Assembly (NCBI GenBank): GCA_027084135.1 | Contig: JALWLO010000086.1 | Span: 1 to 43,617, forward strand | DNA length: 43,617 bases | From: Campylobacterales bacterium | GTDB lineage: Bacteria; Campylobacterota; Campylobacteria; Campylobacterales; QNZT01 | Reading direction: 5' to 3' | In this document: one piece after another, positions 17,457-25,529 of the stretch | Numbering within the stretch: the stretch's first letter is position 1 | How the letters are laid out: each line of letters begins with the position of its first letter | Translations under genes and position numbers: made by a program | The notes under the pieces: model-generated | Databases searched by the model: none | What the model was told of the DNA's origin: nothing | Seen by the model: the letters and a program-made list of their open reading frames with translations, nothing else

Positions 17457-19340
17457 ATGGAGAAGTATCTATATATCGCACTATTTGCACCTATAGTAGG
17501 TTCACTATTTGCGGCACTATTTGGAAACAAGCCTAAAAAACTCTTTGTTGGAATAGTGGCATCCGCTCTGCTTTTTCTCTCATGGCTTGCTTCTATGAAG
17601 CTTTTAGGCTATGTTGAAGGTGACAGGATCGTTCATGTATCACTCTTTTCATGGATAAGTGCCGGTAACTTCAATGTCGATTTCGGTTTTGTTGCGGATC
17701 AAGTGTCGGTCATTATGATGGTTACCGTTACAACAGTTTCAACACTGGTTCACATTCACTCGATAGGTTATATGGATCACGATAAAGGTTTTAACAGATA
17801 CTTCTCCTATCTATCGGCATTCGTTTTCTCCATGATGGTACTTGTTATGAGTGACAACTTCTTGGGTCTCTTTATAGGTTGGGAAGGTGTCGGTGTCTGT
17901 TCATGGTTACTTATCGGACACTGGTATCATAAACCGGATGTATCTCCGGAAGTCAATCCTGCAAGAAGTCCCTCTTGGGCGGCAAATGAAGCGTTTGTGA
18001 TGAATAGAATAGCAGACCTCGGTATGCTGGTGGGAATATTCTTGATATACTGGAATTTTGGAACGCTAAAATATGACGCGGTTTTTGCTCATGTAAATGA
18101 TATATCGACTTCCACAAAGGTTGCTATCGGTATCTTCCTCTTTATCGGTGCAATGGGTAAATCGGCTCAATTTCCTCTACATACTTGGCTTGCAAATGCG
18201 ATGGAGGGTCCAACACCGGTTTCAGCGCTTATCCACGCCGCGACAATGGTTACCGCGGGTGTATATCTTGTGATAAGAGCGCATGATCTCTATATGACGA
18301 TTCCAAATGTCGGTTATTTTATCGCATGTTTGGGTGCATTTGTGGCGGTATTTGCCGCTTCGATGGCACTTGTAAATCTCGATATGAAAAGAATCATCGC
18401 ATACTCTACCCTTTCACAGCTTGGGTATATGTTTGTGGCGGCAGGGCTTGGGGCGTACTGGATAGCCCTCTTTCACCTTATGACTCACGCCTTCTTCAAG
18501 TCGGTACTCTTCTTGGGTGCCGGTAATGTGATGCATGCGATGGATGATGAGTTAAATATCAAAAAGATGGGCGGTTTATCTAAAGTGATGCCTTGGACGA
18601 TGACGATTATGACGATTGCATCATTGGCGCTAGCGGGTATTTGGCCGTTTGCCGGTTTCTTCTCAAAAGACAAGATACTCGAAACCGCCTTTGCTGAGCA
18701 CCATTACATCTTATGGTTTATGTTGTGGGTCGGTGCAGGTATGACTGCATACTACAGCTTTAGACTAGTGATGCTTATCTTCTTTGGTGAGAAGAGATAT
18801 GGTGATGAGCATCATCCACATGAGGCATATCCGTTTGTGATTGCGGCGATGGTTCCACTAGCGATATTGGCTACTATCGCAGGATTTTTTGAAGAGAGTT
18901 TTGTAGAGTATGTAACTCAACTGCTACCTGAGTATGAGCCTCATGTAGGTTGGTTTACTTTCTTAGTACTTCTTATCATCACTTTAGGTATTGCGATAAG
19001 CGGTATAGTACTAGCGGTTACGAAGTTTTCAAAAGGTGATTTTGACGAATTTTTTGAGAAGCTCGGTGTGAGAAAAATACTTCTCAATCAGTACTATATT
19101 CCAAAAATATATGAAGAGTATGTGATGAAGCCATATACGGCACTTTCAGAATTTGCGTGGAAAAAAGTGGATATGAGAGTGGTTGACGCAACGGTTGATT
19201 TAATCGCAGGTGCGATTTACAAAATAGGTGATAAGGCTAGATGGATGCAAAGCGGTAGTTTATCAAACAATCTAAAATGGATGGCTCTGGGAATGGTGTT
19301 GCTCTCTATAGCAGCTCTCATTTTTGGACCAATGAAGTAA
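17457..19340 (+). CDS. nuoL: NADH-quinone oxidoreductase subunit L
   Basis: A 627-aa Mrp-antiporter-type subunit at the distal end of the membrane arm, with the long lateral helix in the C-terminal third. Motifs include FIGWEGVGVCSWLLIG, the HTWLANAMEGPTPVSALIHA region with its conserved channel Lys and His residues, and a mid-protein HAFFKSVLFL segment. The length is normal. The gene starts two bases after nuoK. Confidence 0.96.
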   Translation: MEKYLYIALFAPIVGSLFAALFGNKPKKLFVGIVASALLFLSWLASMKLLGYVEGDRIVHVSLFSWISAGNFNVDFGFVADQVSVIMMVTVTTVSTLVHIHSIGYMDHDKGFNRYFSYLSAFVFSMMVLVMSDNFLGLFIGWEGVGVCSWLLIGHWYHKPDVSPEVNPARSPSWAANEAFVMNRIADLGMLVGIFLIYWNFGTLKYDAVFAHVNDISTSTKVAIGIFLFIGAMGKSAQFPLHTWLANAMEGPTPVSALIHAATMVTAGVYLVIRAHDLYMTIPNVGYFIACLGAFVAVFAASMALVNLDMKRIIAYSTLSQLGYMFVAAGLGAYWIALFHLMTHAFFKSVLFLGAGNVMHAMDDELNIKKMGGLSKVMPWTMTIMTIASLALAGIWPFAGFFSKDKILETAFAEHHYILWFMLWVGAGMTAYYSFRLVMLIFFGEKRYGDEHHPHEAYPFVIAAMVPLAILATIAGFFEESFVEYVTQLLPEYEPHVGWFTFLVLLIITLGIAISGIVLAVTKFSKGDFDEFFEKLGVRKILLNQYYIPKIYEEYVMKPYTALSEFAWKKVDMRVVDATVDLIAGAIYKIGDKARWMQSGSLSNNLKWMALGMVLLSIAALIFGPMK

Positions 19341-19349
19341 GGAGAGGGC

Positions 19350-20876
19350 ATGGAGACTATTTTAACACTACTTATATTTTTTCCGGCAGTAGCGGCGCTT
19401 TTTGGATATGCTATTGATAGAGAAAATATAAGGATATATGGTATAACAATAGCAGCGATAGAGTTTGTTTTCTCGCTTGTACTTTGGATAGGGTATGATA
19501 GCTCAGTAGGTGGATACCAATTTTTAGAGCATATGCCTATTGCACCGCAATTTGGTATCAATTATGATCTAGGTATAGATGGTATAAGCCTATTTCTTAT
19601 CATCCTAAGTACATTTATGACGCTCATCTCTCTTATCGGTTTAACTATAACTGAGAATGTAAAGAACCTTATCGTTTCAATTCTCTTTTTAGAGATGACG
19701 ATGGTAGGTGTTTTTGCCGCACTGGATGTGATACTCTTTTATCTCTTTTGGGAGCTTTCACTAGTTCCTATGCTCTATATTATCGGTGCATGGGGTGGAA
19801 ATCTCCGTATATATGCGGCTATCAAGTTTTTCCTCTATACATTTGCAGGTAGTTTGATCATGCTTGTCGGTATCCTTTATGCCGCTTACCTTTATAAAGA
19901 GGGTATGGGTGAGTGGAGCTTCTCTATACCTAACTGGCAAGAGTTTAGATTTCCGCTCTCAGCTCAAATGTGGCTTTTTGCAGCTTTCTTTATCGGTTTT
20001 GCGATCAAAGTTCCTATGTTTCCATTCCATACATGGTTGCCTTATGCACACGGTCAAGCACCGACTATCGGTTCGGTGATCCTTGCGGCTGTACTCTTAA
20101 AAATGGGTACATACGGTTTTGTGAGATTTTCACTTCCGATGTTTCCTGATGCATCGGTTTACTTTATCACGCCGATAGCAATACTCTCTTTGATCATGAT
20201 CGTATATACGGCGATGGTGGCATATGCTCAAGAAGATATGAAACAAGTTATCGCCTACAGTTCCATCTCTCACATGGGTGTGATTATGCTCGGTGTGTTT
20301 GCGATGAACTCTGAGGGTATTAGCGGTAGTCTCTTTTTGATGATAAGTCACGGTATCGTCTCGGGGGCTCTATTTATGCTGGTCGGTGTTATCTATGATA
20401 GAAGACATACTAAGCTGATGAAAGAGTTTGGAGGTCTAGCGGCGGTCATGCCGAAATACGCAACGATATTCGGTATTATGTTGATGGCTTCAGTTGGATT
20501 ACCGCTCACTATCGGGTTTGTCGGTGAATTTCTTTCTCTCATGGGATTTTATAAAGTTTCTCCGATCATGACGATTATCGGTGGTACATCGATTATACTC
20601 GGTGCGGTTTATATGCTCACTCTGTTTAAAAAATCATTTTTTGGTCCACTTACCAATAAAGCAAACGAGAATTTAAAAGACTTAACAACGCAAGAGATGT
20701 TTGCGCTTGTACCTTTAACCGCGCTTGTGGTGATATTAGGTATATATCCAAATCCATTACTAAAGCCGATAGATAAGAGTGTTAAAGAGATGATTATCAA
20801 GATGGATGAAAAAGCGATTTCACCAAAAACAAAAGAGCTATTTATGAAAGTAAATAGCGTCGGAAAGGATAGATAA
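19350..20876 (+). CDS. nuoM: NADH-quinone oxidoreductase subunit M
   Basis: A 508-aa antiporter-like proton-channel subunit with about fourteen hydrophobic helices. [18 protein letters not shown] contains the key helix-5 glutamate, and [14 protein letters not shown] and [12 protein letters not shown] are typical. GGAGAG lies upstream of ATG 19350. The stop overlaps the nuoN start as TAATG. Confidence 0.96.
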   Translation: METILTLLIFFPAVAALFGYAIDRENIRIYGITIAAIEFVFSLVLWIGYDSSVGGYQFLEHMPIAPQFGINYDLGIDGISLFLIILSTFMTLISLIGLTITENVKNLIVSILFLEMTMVGVFAALDVILFYLFWELSLVPMLYIIGAWGGNLRIYAAIKFFLYTFAGSLIMLVGILYAAYLYKEGMGEWSFSIPNWQEFRFPLSAQMWLFAAFFIGFAIKVPMFPFHTWLPYAHGQAPTIGSVILAAVLLKMGTYGFVRFSLPMFPDASVYFITPIAILSLIMIVYTAMVAYAQEDMKQVIAYSSISHMGVIMLGVFAMNSEGISGSLFLMISHGIVSGALFMLVGVIYDRRHTKLMKEFGGLAAVMPKYATIFGIMLMASVGLPLTIGFVGEFLSLMGFYKVSPIMTIIGGTSIILGAVYMLTLFKKSFFGPLTNKANENLKDLTTQEMFALVPLTALVVILGIYPNPLLKPIDKSVKEMIIKMDEKAISPKTKELFMKVNSVGKDR

Positions 20877-22366
20877 TGTTGGATCCAATTTCTATAGATT
20901 ACGGTGCGCTAAATTTAGCAACACTGGCTCCTATGAGTATCATGATAGTAGGTGCTTTGGCGATATTGGTGATAGATCTGATCAATAGTAAAATATCAAA
21001 AAGCTTTTATGTGATGATAAGTGAGCTTTTTATACTTTTGGCTTTGGGTTCAGTCTTTGGATTTAGCGGTGAGGAGAGAGGGTTTTTTGATGTAATGTTG
21101 ATAGACGGTATCGCAAAACTTGCGGAAGCTATCATATTTATCGCATCAGCACTCTTTATCCCGCTTGCAATGACATCAAAAAGGTTTCATGAGTTTAGCT
21201 ATCCAGAGTTTTTCGCACTCTTTTTGTTTATGATAGCGGGATTTGCGTTTATGGTGACGACTGATAATCTCATATTGATTTTCATTGGACTTGAAACTTC
21301 AAGTTTAGCTTTATATACACTTATCGCGATGCACAATCGTGAGAAATCGTTCGAGGCGGCGATCAAATACTTTACGATGGGTGCGCTTGCCGCTGGATTT
21401 TTTGTATTTGGTGTGATGATACTCTATGCACTTACCGGCAGTATGGAGATACAAAAGATACAAGAAGTGCTAGTTCAAAACAATTTCCAACCTATCATGG
21501 GTGTTTTAGTAGGCGTTGTATTTATGTTAGTGGCGATAGGATTTAAACTCTCTATGGTGCCGTTTCAAACATGGGTGCCTGATGTCTACGAGGGTGCGAG
21601 TGCCGCGCTTGCTGGATATATGTCTATCGTCCCTAAGATAGCCGGATTTATTGTAGCGATGAGACTATTTGAGTTTTTGGTGCATGCAGATATCGTGTGG
21701 GTTAAAAATATGTTATGGGTTGTCGTAGTACTAACGATGACAGCTACAAATATTATGGCACTTGCGCAAGAGAGTGTAAAGAGGATGTTGGCATATAGCT
21801 CTATCAGTCACGCCGGTTTTGTGATGGCGGCGATTTTGATAGGCACGACAAAATCAAACTCGGCACTCTTTTTGTACTGGATACTCTTTACCTTTACAAA
21901 CCTTGGTGCTTTTACCATGCTGTGGGTCTCAAGACATAAGACAAAAGGGACATTTGGTACGAGATATGATCATCCCTATAAGAAGTTTTCTGGTATGGTG
22001 AAGATTATGCCTGTCAATGCCGTTATCATGGGAATGTTCATGCTCTCACTTGCCGGTATTCCGCCGTTTTCACTCTTTTGGGGTAAACTCTACTTAATGA
22101 GTTCAGCGATAGATGCTGGTTATATATCATTGGCTGTGATTATGGGTATCAATTCAGCGATATCGGTCTACTATTACCTGAAACTGGTTGTCTATATGTT
22201 CCTCTATGAGCCGGTAACCAATGATGGAACGATCTATATGAAAAATGCCTCTCCAATGCTTAAATCGATCATCGGTTTTGCCGCTATTATGACATTAGCT
22301 GCTATATTCTTAGTAGGACCACTTTTGAGTATGATCACGCACTATGTGAAGATAAGCGGTTTTTAA
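20876..22366 (+). CDS. nuoN: NADH-quinone oxidoreductase subunit N
   Basis: A 496-aa antiporter-like proton-channel subunit and the last gene of the operon. [29 protein letters not shown] and [11 protein letters not shown] are recognisable family segments. A strong terminator follows the stop by four bases. Confidence 0.96.
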   Translation: MLDPISIDYGALNLATLAPMSIMIVGALAILVIDLINSKISKSFYVMISELFILLALGSVFGFSGEERGFFDVMLIDGIAKLAEAIIFIASALFIPLAMTSKRFHEFSYPEFFALFLFMIAGFAFMVTTDNLILIFIGLETSSLALYTLIAMHNREKSFEAAIKYFTMGALAAGFFVFGVMILYALTGSMEIQKIQEVLVQNNFQPIMGVLVGVVFMLVAIGFKLSMVPFQTWVPDVYEGASAALAGYMSIVPKIAGFIVAMRLFEFLVHADIVWVKNMLWVVVVLTMTATNIMALAQESVKRMLAYSSISHAGFVMAAILIGTTKSNSALFLYWILFTFTNLGAFTMLWVSRHKTKGTFGTRYDHPYKKFSGMVKIMPVNAVIMGMFMLSLAGIPPFSLFWGKLYLMSSAIDAGYISLAVIMGINSAISVYYYLKLVVYMFLYEPVTNDGTIYMKNASPMLKSIIGFAAIMTLAAIFLVGPLLSMITHYVKISGF

Positions 22367-22369
22367 ATA

Positions 22370-22400
22370 GCGTGTGAGAGTTCTCTCTCACGCCTTTTTA
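22370..22400 (+). terminator. Rho-independent terminator of the nuo operon
   Basis: The stem runs from GCGTGTGAGAG to CTCTCTCACGC with a short TT-centred loop and one internal mismatch; the inner 7 bp (GTGAGAG/CTCTCAC) are perfect. A CTTTTT tract follows. It separates nuoN from the pflA promoter. Confidence 0.85.
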
Positions 22401-22414
22401 AAATAGCTCCCTTA

Positions 22415-22423
22415 TGCTATAAT
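22415..22423 (+). promoter_or_regulatory. Extended -10 promoter of pflA
   Basis: The sequence TGCTATAAT is a perfect TGnTATAAT extended -10. No -35 hexamer is seen at 17 bp, as expected for this promoter class. The predicted start site lies about 22429-22431, on or next to the ATG of pflA at 22431, and no Shine-Dalgarno sequence lies between them. Confidence 0.7.
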
Positions 22424-22430
22424 CTGCTTT

Positions 22431-24782
22431 ATGAGTAGATTAATATTTTTAATTTTATTGGCATTATATTTAAATGCTTCAAATTTATCCATAAATCTTA
22501 TCAAAGATGACAATATTACTTATTCAATACTTCACTTAAGAGATACAAATCTTATCAAATGTTACCAAACAGATGATGATCATTTTAAAGAGATTGTTAT
22601 TTGCCAACTTCAAAACAGAATATCAAAGAGAGAAGCACCCATCGAAGATCGCTATTTCAAAGTAAATTTTGAAGATAATTTAGTTGAAATAAGACCAAAA
22701 TATCACTTTCTGATCTACTCATATGATGAGAATTTTACCTCTTCAAAAATCGTAAAAACAAGCACTAAAGATCTCTCTAAACATTGGGTAGTAGTCGGAT
22801 ATAGAGACGAGAGTAAACTTTTTAAAAAAAGGAGTGAGGAGGGGATAAATTTTCCCATAGAGTTTCACTCTTTTAAGTTACCGATAATCGGTGAATTAGA
22901 TTTTGATAAGAAACCTTTAATCAATCCAAAAAAGGGGCAAAAGATATTGAGGATCAAAAATCTCTACAAAGAGAAAAAGTATGAGAGAGTTATCCAGAGC
23001 GTTGAGACCTTTCTAAGAGATGAGGAGAGTGATAGTCCCTTCATCTCTGAAGCATCCCTCTATAAACTCATGGCGATAGATAAGATCCTTAATGTAGCTA
23101 AAGAGAGTGATAGCGATATAGATCCCTATGAGTTTATAGATATGTGCAATGCGTGGATAGATCAAAACCCATCCAACGCTAAACTCCCGCTTGTCTATGA
23201 GTTTTTGGCAAAGACATATCTAAAACTTGGACGAGGAAAAGATGCTCAAAAGTATCTCGATATTTTAGATCAAGAGTATAAAGATAGCAGATATAACTAC
23301 GAAACAAAGATCTATCAAGCGGATATACTTAGTACTAAGAGTAAGCTTTCCCAAGCAAAATCGTTATACAAATCGGTTTTATTTAGTACTAAAGATTATG
23401 ATTTAGCGTCAGAAGCGGCACTTAAATTGTCAAAGCTCTACTTATCACAAAAGCGTCTTCAAAAAGCAAAACTATTTACTAAAAAGGTCTTGGAAGCAAA
23501 TCCAAAGTTTATCAATAAATCTCAACCTTTAGCATTTGCCTTAGCCAAAGCGTTTGTAAAAAATAGTGAAGCGAACCTATCGTTAGAGATCATTTCTCAT
23601 TTTGGTGAAGAGATAGAGGTAGATAAAGATGAGTTGGATAAAAGCAGAGCCTATTGGCATGAATTAAACGGTGATATAAAAGCGGCGATAGAGGGTTATA
23701 GAAAATATTTAAAAAGGTGGCAAGAAGGAAAATATAGAGAGTTCGTTTCACTTCATCTCAATAAGCTCCTACTTGGCTTGGATGAGAGTAATGAAACAAA
23801 ACGGTTAAACTACATTGAGACACTTCTCAAAGAGTATGGGAACAATAGCGATCTCAAGAAAAAGGCGATCCTAGAGAAAGCAAAGATACTTTTTAAGCAG
23901 GGTAAGTATGAGGAGGTTTTAGACTTAAGAGCTGACCTTTCATCAAAAGAGGGGAAAGAGTTAGTACGAAAGAGTGCACTGAAGCTTTTTGTCAATAGCT
24001 TAAAGAGAAAAGAGTGTCAAAAAGCGCTACGCCTTAAGGACGAGCACAATATTACAACCCCCAAAAACCAAAACGAGGATATATTTGTTTGTTATAAAGA
24101 GACTCACCGCTATAGAAGTGCCTTAAAGATAGCCAAGGAGATGAGTAGAAGCGATGACATTAAAGAGAGACAAAGGTGGTACTATGAAGAGGTCAAACTC
24201 CTCTCAAGACTCACCAAGGATAAAGCGTTGCTTTTAGTGGCAAATGATCTTGAAAAACTCTTGTCTCTATCACCAAACAGGAAGTATCAAGATATCATTT
24301 TTGATAAAATTGAGGCGTTTTATCGTTTGAAAGCGTATGATGACCTGATGCTAAGAGAGATCAGCAAAGCCCAGAAGCTTTTTCCAAATGACCCACGACT
24401 ACTTGACGCACTCAATAGAGCACTAGAGTATGCAAAACGCATACAAGATACCAATATGATAGAGATCTATGCCAAAAAGATGGTGGATCTGCAAAAGAGA
24501 CTCAAGATAGACCCCTATTCACCTAAACTTGAGATAGATTTGGTAGAAGCTTTAAGGCAGAACGGAAAATATAAAGAGGCTTTGAAGGTCGATCTATCTC
24601 TACTTTATAAAAAACTGAGTGATGATCAAAGGGCGCATGTTTTATACCTAGCCGGATATCTGAGTGAAAAGCTAAACAGAAAGAAAGAGGCAAAAGACTT
24701 CTATCTAAAGTGTGGAGAGATCGTTGAAGATAGTGCTTGGGTTGGATTGTGCAGTGAAAATGCTCAGTTATTAGATGAGTGA
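22431..24782 (+). CDS. pflA: PflA flagellar motor periplasmic scaffold protein (TPR protein)
   Basis: A 783-aa protein with an N-terminal signal peptide (about residues 1-17), a beta-rich N-terminal part to about residue 160, and then a long helical array of TPR-like repeats rich in Ala, Leu, Lys and Tyr. Size, architecture and position directly after nuoN match pflA of C. jejuni (Cj1565c) and H. pylori (HP1274). PflA forms the spokes of the large periplasmic disk around the flagellar motor together with PflB and is needed for motility. The match rests on synteny and architecture rather than on an alignment. Two TTAGTACTAA copies lie 54 bp apart (23330 and 23384), both read as Ser-Thr-Lys. 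It appears to have its own promoter and no leader. Confidence 0.85.
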   Translation: MSRLIFLILLALYLNASNLSINLIKDDNITYSILHLRDTNLIKCYQTDDDHFKEIVICQLQNRISKREAPIEDRYFKVNFEDNLVEIRPKYHFLIYSYDENFTSSKIVKTSTKDLSKHWVVVGYRDESKLFKKRSEEGINFPIEFHSFKLPIIGELDFDKKPLINPKKGQKILRIKNLYKEKKYERVIQSVETFLRDEESDSPFISEASLYKLMAIDKILNVAKESDSDIDPYEFIDMCNAWIDQNPSNAKLPLVYEFLAKTYLKLGRGKDAQKYLDILDQEYKDSRYNYETKIYQADILSTKSKLSQAKSLYKSVLFSTKDYDLASEAALKLSKLYLSQKRLQKAKLFTKKVLEANPKFINKSQPLAFALAKAFVKNSEANLSLEIISHFGEEIEVDKDELDKSRAYWHELNGDIKAAIEGYRKYLKRWQEGKYREFVSLHLNKLLLGLDESNETKRLNYIETLLKEYGNNSDLKKKAILEKAKILFKQGKYEEVLDLRADLSSKEGKELVRKSALKLFVNSLKRKECQKALRLKDEHNITTPKNQNEDIFVCYKETHRYRSALKIAKEMSRSDDIKERQRWYYEEVKLLSRLTKDKALLLVANDLEKLLSLSPNRKYQDIIFDKIEAFYRLKAYDDLMLREISKAQKLFPNDPRLLDALNRALEYAKRIQDTNMIEIYAKKMVDLQKRLKIDPYSPKLEIDLVEALRQNGKYKEALKVDLSLLYKKLSDDQRAHVLYLAGYLSEKLNRKKEAKDFYLKCGEIVEDSAWVGLCSENAQLLDE

Positions 24783-24794
24783 TATATTTTGATC

Positions 24795-24815
24795 CTAAGG
24801 GAGTTGATCCCTTAG
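24795..24815 (+). terminator. Possible weak terminator hairpin after pflA
   Basis: An 8-bp perfect stem CTAAGGGA/TCCCTTAG with a 5-base loop lies 13 bases after the pflA stop codon. The following sequence is only moderately T-rich, so termination would be inefficient. Confidence 0.45.
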
Positions 24816-24872
24816 TGTTAACTTTATAAGTATTGAGTGTTCCGAAAAACTGTTGTTTTCACTCAAACGAGA

Positions 24873-24878
24873 TATAAT
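24873..24878 (+). promoter_or_regulatory. Possible -10 hexamer driving the structured element
   Basis: A perfect TATAAT followed by a T-run lies 17 bases before the start of the closing stem of the structured element. Transcription would begin near 24885-24888. A TTGTTT-like -35 is present only with a short 14-bp spacer. The bulged hairpin 24835-24864 overlaps the -35 region. Confidence 0.4.
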
Positions 24879-24895
24879 TTTTTGCTACGCAACCA

Positions 24896-25070
24896 GTTAA
24901 AAACTCTACTAAAAAGTGCAAACGGGAGAACCGTTTGAAAACGACAATTGCTTGTCGTTTTCAGGTTCGCACGGCGATGCTAATATGCAGGCGTGCATAG
25001 CATACGCCTAAAGTGCCCCTTCGGGGTTGAGTGCACTTTTTTAGCCTACGGCTACCGCTGAGTTTTTAAC
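24896..25070 (+). ncRNA. Candidate structured RNA or palindromic mobile element (MITE-like)
   Basis: The 175-bp element is closed by a perfect 11-bp inverted repeat, GTTAAAAACTC (24896-24906) with GAGTTTTTAAC (25060-25070). Inside is a second long-range pairing, TAAAAAGTGCA (24910-24920) with TGCACTTTTTTA (25032-25043, one bulged T). Local stems are: CAAACGG/CCGTTTG (24919-24937), an 11-bp perfect hairpin 24937-24962 with loop TTGC, a three-part stem 24973-25008 (GGCG/CGCC, ATGCT/AGCAT, ATGCA/TGCAT, loop GGCG), CCCC/GGGG (25016-25026) and TAGCC/GGCTA (25042-25054). The whole can fold as a multi-branched RNA. A TATAAT lies just upstream. I do not recognise a known family; it is not tmRNA, RNase P, SRP or an integron attC (the GTT/AAC ends are in the wrong orientation). 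A non-autonomous transposable element is the main alternative. The strand is inferred from the TATAAT. Confidence 0.5.
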
Positions 25071-25173
25071 TTATCCGAGCCTTGCTACAATCCCGCAGGA
25101 ACGGAGTGACGAAGACAAAACTATAAACTTTTCGTTCAATCAACAGTTTGTCAGAAGATTTTATTATTATTTG

Positions 25174-25392
25174 TTACAGTGGTGTAACATTTTTCGCTTC
25201 GGGTCCTTTTTGTCCCTGACCTATCTCAAAACTCACTCTCTGTCCATCATCAAGTGATACTCTACCACCTTGTGGATTATTCACTTGTCTAAAATGTACA
25301 AATATATCATCACCACCGTCTTCTTGTCTGATAAAACCGTAACCCTTTTCGTCATTGAACCATTTAACGGTTCCTATTAGCAATTCTGCCAT
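25174..25392 (-). CDS. Cold-shock domain protein (CspA family)
   Basis: A 72-aa single cold-shock domain that binds single-stranded RNA or DNA. RNP-1-like KGYGFI and RNP-2 DIFVHF are both present. The start is ATG at 25392 ([12 protein letters not shown]), with AAGGTG about eight bases upstream; an ATG 33 bases further out would add an unlikely tail. A promoter at 25486-25514 predicts an 87-base leader, which in this family often controls expression. The hexamer TGTAAC occurs just before the start (25395-25400) and, with its complement, as a 6-bp inverted repeat over the stop codon (25173-25188). Confidence 0.93.
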   Translation of the reverse strand: MAELLIGTVKWFNDEKGYGFIRQEDGGDDIFVHFRQVNNPQGGRVSLDDGQRVSFEIGQGQKGPEAKNVTPL

Positions 25393-25485
25393 TGTGTAAC
25401 ACCTTTTATAAAAATATCGAGTCAAATCATGAGAGAAACAACAAAGAGAGTCTCTAAGAAGTATCTTTCAAGTTATCGTCAACTC

Positions 25486-25514
25486 ATTATATCTTTATTT
25501 TTCAAAATATCCAA
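25486..25514 (-). promoter_or_regulatory. Promoter of the cold-shock gene
   Basis: On the minus strand TTGGAT (25514-25509) and a perfect TATAAT (25491-25486) are separated by 17 bp. Transcription would begin near 25479. The site lies between the stop of the large outer-membrane gene and the cold-shock gene; no clear terminator separates the two. Confidence 0.7.
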
Positions 25515-25529
25515 ATTTTCAGTATGAAA

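Larger units (their letters stand above)
24783..25173. other. Gene-free, highly structured intergenic stretch
   Basis: No credible coding sequence is seen in these 391 bases. From left to right they hold a hairpin CTAAGGGA/TCCCTTAG (24795-24815, a possible weak terminator of pflA), a bulged hairpin GAGTG-AAAAC/GTTTT-CACTC (24835-24864), a TATAAT hexamer (24873-24878), and the multi-stem element at 24896-25070. A TTGCTAC heptamer occurs on both sides of that element (24882-24888 and 25082-25088). Confidence 0.7.

Noticed and set aside
24896-25070. Integron attC site
   Set aside because: An attC site starts with RYYYAAC and ends with GTTRRRY; here the ends are GTTAAAA and TTTTAAC, the opposite arrangement, and no integrase or cassette is present.
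24882-25088. TTGCTAC on both sides of the structured element as a target-site duplication
   Set aside because: The copies are not adjacent to the inverted-repeat ends (7 and 11 bases away), so a clean insertion duplication is not supported.
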